Shown: positions 6,101 through 7,414 of the stretch, piece by piece
Numbering within the stretch: the stretch's first letter is position 1
Layout of the letters: each line of letters starts with the position of its first letter
From: Nitrososphaerales archaeon TH526
Lineage (GTDB): Archaea > Thermoproteota > Nitrososphaeria > Nitrososphaerales > Nitrososphaeraceae
Reading direction: 5' to 3'
Length of the DNA stretch: 7,414 nt
Assembly (NCBI GenBank): GCA_014523665.1
Contig: JAATVR010000759.1
Location: 1 to 7,414 of the forward strand
Translations under genes and position numbers: made by a program
Notes under the pieces: model-generated
Database searches by the model: none
What the model was told of the DNA's origin: nothing
The model's input: the letters and a program-made list of their open reading frames with translations, nothing else

Positions 6101-7414
6101 TCAAATATTAATTGGCAATGGATCCCTTGCCAATTCGAATTCCACTGGCCCCACTTTTGCCATTCTTATCTCTGGTGCTAACAATATTACCAGTATTAGA
6201 CCCAGAATAATTAGATAGCTATCTGGAATCTTGTGCTCACGCGATGTAACTGTAGTTGTTGTCGCATTCTTGCCTTCTGTAATTTCATCCGTGGTGCTCG
6301 TAATTTCGTAACCGGTATATAGTGAATAAATTATCAAACTGGTCGCAAATAATCCTAGTATAATTGGAACCACCAGCCTTTTTCTTGGGTTTATCCAAAA
6401 ATGCATGAATTCGTGTCTTTGATTTTCAGTAGATACAATGAGTTTTGTAAGATTCTCAGGGGCAGATGCAAGAGCAGGATCAATTTCTATTGCCTTTTTC
6501 ACTTCATCAATGGCCTTTTGTTTTTCTTTCTTCCTAAATAGCACATCAGCTTTTGCGTTATAGGCCTCTGCAAATTTCGGGTTAATTTCTATTGCTTCTT
6601 CATAACACCTAAGAGCGTCATCGTAGTCTTTCACGGCAGTCTTTACAGCTCCTTTGTAGTACCAAGCATCAATGTTGAATTCGTTTCTCTGTAATATATG
6701 ATCAAACCTAGACAATGCATCATCGTACTTGTTTGACTTAAATAAAATAAAGCCTTCTACTAGTATAGCACGTGAATCGTCTGGCACAATAGACAATACT
6801 TTCTTGATAAGTGACATGGCCTTTTCATATTTCCTATTCGCAGCGGCTAACGTGTTTGCTTTCATAATCATAGCATTCAGATTGTCCGGTTCTATGGCCA
6901 AAGTCTTATCTACGTACTCTAAAGCTTCATCAAATCTACGTAAACGAAATAAATAATTGCTCTTCCATTGAAGTGCAAGGACATTATTAGGATCAAGCTC
7001 TAACGCTTTATCAAAACAGTCTAGGGCTTGAGGGATTTCACGCAATCGAGTAAGAGCAATTCCCTTTTTTACTAGCGCTTCGACATTATTAGGCTCTATT
7101 ATTAATGTCTTACCAAAGATTTGTAAAGCCTCATAAAATCTAGAGGTATTGAGTAGAACTGTGCCTTTTTGAATTAGTACTGAGACATTATTAGGTTCAA
7201 GCTCTAATGCTTTATCAAAACAGTCTAGGGCTTGCGCATAACTTAGTTGATTGTTAAGCACAGTACCTTTACCGATTAGCCCATCAACGTTGTTTGGTTC
7301 ACGTGCTAAGGCCTTATCAAAGCTCTCTAAAGCTTGAGTTGATTTATGCAGACGAGTAAGAACTATACCCTTTTTAATTAGTACACCGACATTGATAGGT
7401 TCAATAGCTAATGC
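6101..7414 (-). CDS. TPR-repeat protein with C-terminal membrane hairpin (N-terminus beyond window)
   Basis: The frame is open from the window's right edge to TGA at 6101-6103, giving at least 437 residues. A GTG at 7261 sits inside a repeat and is not the true start. Nine complete 34-residue tetratricopeptide repeats are visible, with the usual G/A-Y/L-A-F/Y-A-P pattern, for example ALDCFDKALELDPNN and AEAYNAKADVLF. They are followed by two hydrophobic segments (about 6319-6377, VVPIILGLFATSLIIYSLY, and 6173-6217, YLIILGLILVILLAP). The loop between them is Thr-rich with an NAT glycosylation sequon, so it may face outside. That would leave the TPR domain, a protein-protein interaction scaffold, on the cytoplasmic side. 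The charged tail ends RMAKVGPVEFELARD. Partners cannot be inferred from this window. Confidence 0.88.
   Translation of the reverse strand, partial: ALAIEPINVGVLIKKGIVLTRLHKSTQALESFDKALAREPNNVDGLIGKGTVLNNQLSYAQALDCFDKALELEPNNVSVLIQKGTVLLNTSRFYEALQIFGKTLIIEPNNVEALVKKGIALTRLREIPQALDCFDKALELDPNNVLALQWKSNYLFRLRRFDEALEYVDKTLAIEPDNLNAMIMKANTLAAANRKYEKAMSLIKKVLSIVPDDSRAILVEGFILFKSNKYDDALSRFDHILQRNEFNIDAWYYKGAVKTAVKDYDDALRCYEEAIEINPKFAEAYNAKADVLFRKKEKQKAIDEVKKAIEIDPALASAPENLTKLIVSTENQRHEFMHFWINPRKRLVVPIILGLFATSLIIYSLYTGYEITSTTDEITEGKNATTTTVTSREHKIPDSYLIILGLILVILLAPEIRMAKVGPVEFELARDPLPINI
6981..7030 (-). repeat. Near-identical TPR DNA repeat, copy A
   Basis: This 50-bp segment matches 7185-7234 at 48 positions, 204 bp apart (two TPR units). 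It encodes the tail of one repeat (ALDCFDKALELDPNN). The alternate-unit spacing suggests duplication or homogenisation of repeat pairs. Confidence 0.8.
7185..7234 (-). repeat. Near-identical TPR DNA repeat, copy B
   Basis: This is the partner of 6981-7030 with two mismatches, and encodes ALDCFDKALELEPNN. Neighbouring repeats between the two copies are much less similar in DNA. Confidence 0.8.

Noticed and set aside
5997..6218. A 73-codon plus-strand ORF over the end of the TPR gene.
   Set aside because: It is mostly antisense to the second membrane segment and tail of the TPR protein and has no features of its own.
7259..7261. GTG as the start of the TPR protein.
   Set aside because: The frame and the 34-residue repeat pattern continue upstream to the edge of the window, so the true start lies outside.

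Overview
The window is most likely from an archaeon, with ammonia-oxidising Nitrososphaeria (Thaumarchaeota) as my best guess. None of the genes has a convincing Shine-Dalgarno sequence close to its start. One gene (start at 5884) has a TATA element (TTTATAAA) about 31 bp upstream, as in leaderless archaeal transcripts. A long TPR protein with a C-terminal membrane hairpin is common in that group. This assignment is inference, and a bacterium is not excluded. The window is a mosaic: the left third is visibly more GC-rich than the very AT-rich patatin region, which hints at separate origins.

Left block, minus strand, 2895 to 196. The first gene of an apparent three-gene set encodes a 295-residue protein matching the stand-alone C-terminal domain of PatG-type cyanobactin maturation proteases. 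It is followed after 27 bp by a 49-residue ORF that was not obvious as a gene (1831-1980), and then by a 530-residue protein with about 122 cysteines. The small ORF and the large protein share a gap-free N-terminal segment (12 of 21 residues identical, ending IY-x-SP-x-HYPG). That segment is free of cysteine in both. A shared leader-like segment on two otherwise unrelated products beside a PatG-family protein looks like a ribosomal peptide (RiPP-like) or leader-dependent processing locus. The cysteine-rich gene also carries a run of ten G in mid-frame where a one-base slip in either direction truncates the protein.

Centre, 2896-3266. This AT-rich intergenic region separates the minus-strand set from a plus-strand patatin gene. 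It contains a nested inverted repeat and a set of phased TTCAA repeats just ahead of a TATA-like sequence.

Patatin region, plus strand, 3306-5158. A patatin-like phospholipase (oxyanion GGG, GTSIG nucleophile, DGG aspartate) is split by a single -1 frameshift in a run of seven A. It carries two internal in-frame duplications, one of them close to the frameshift.

Right part. 5159-5701 has no clear gene. A small hypothetical protein (60 residues) with a good archaeal promoter lies at 5702-5884 on the minus strand. A TPR-repeat membrane protein (6101-7414, minus) runs off the right edge, so its N-terminus is missing.
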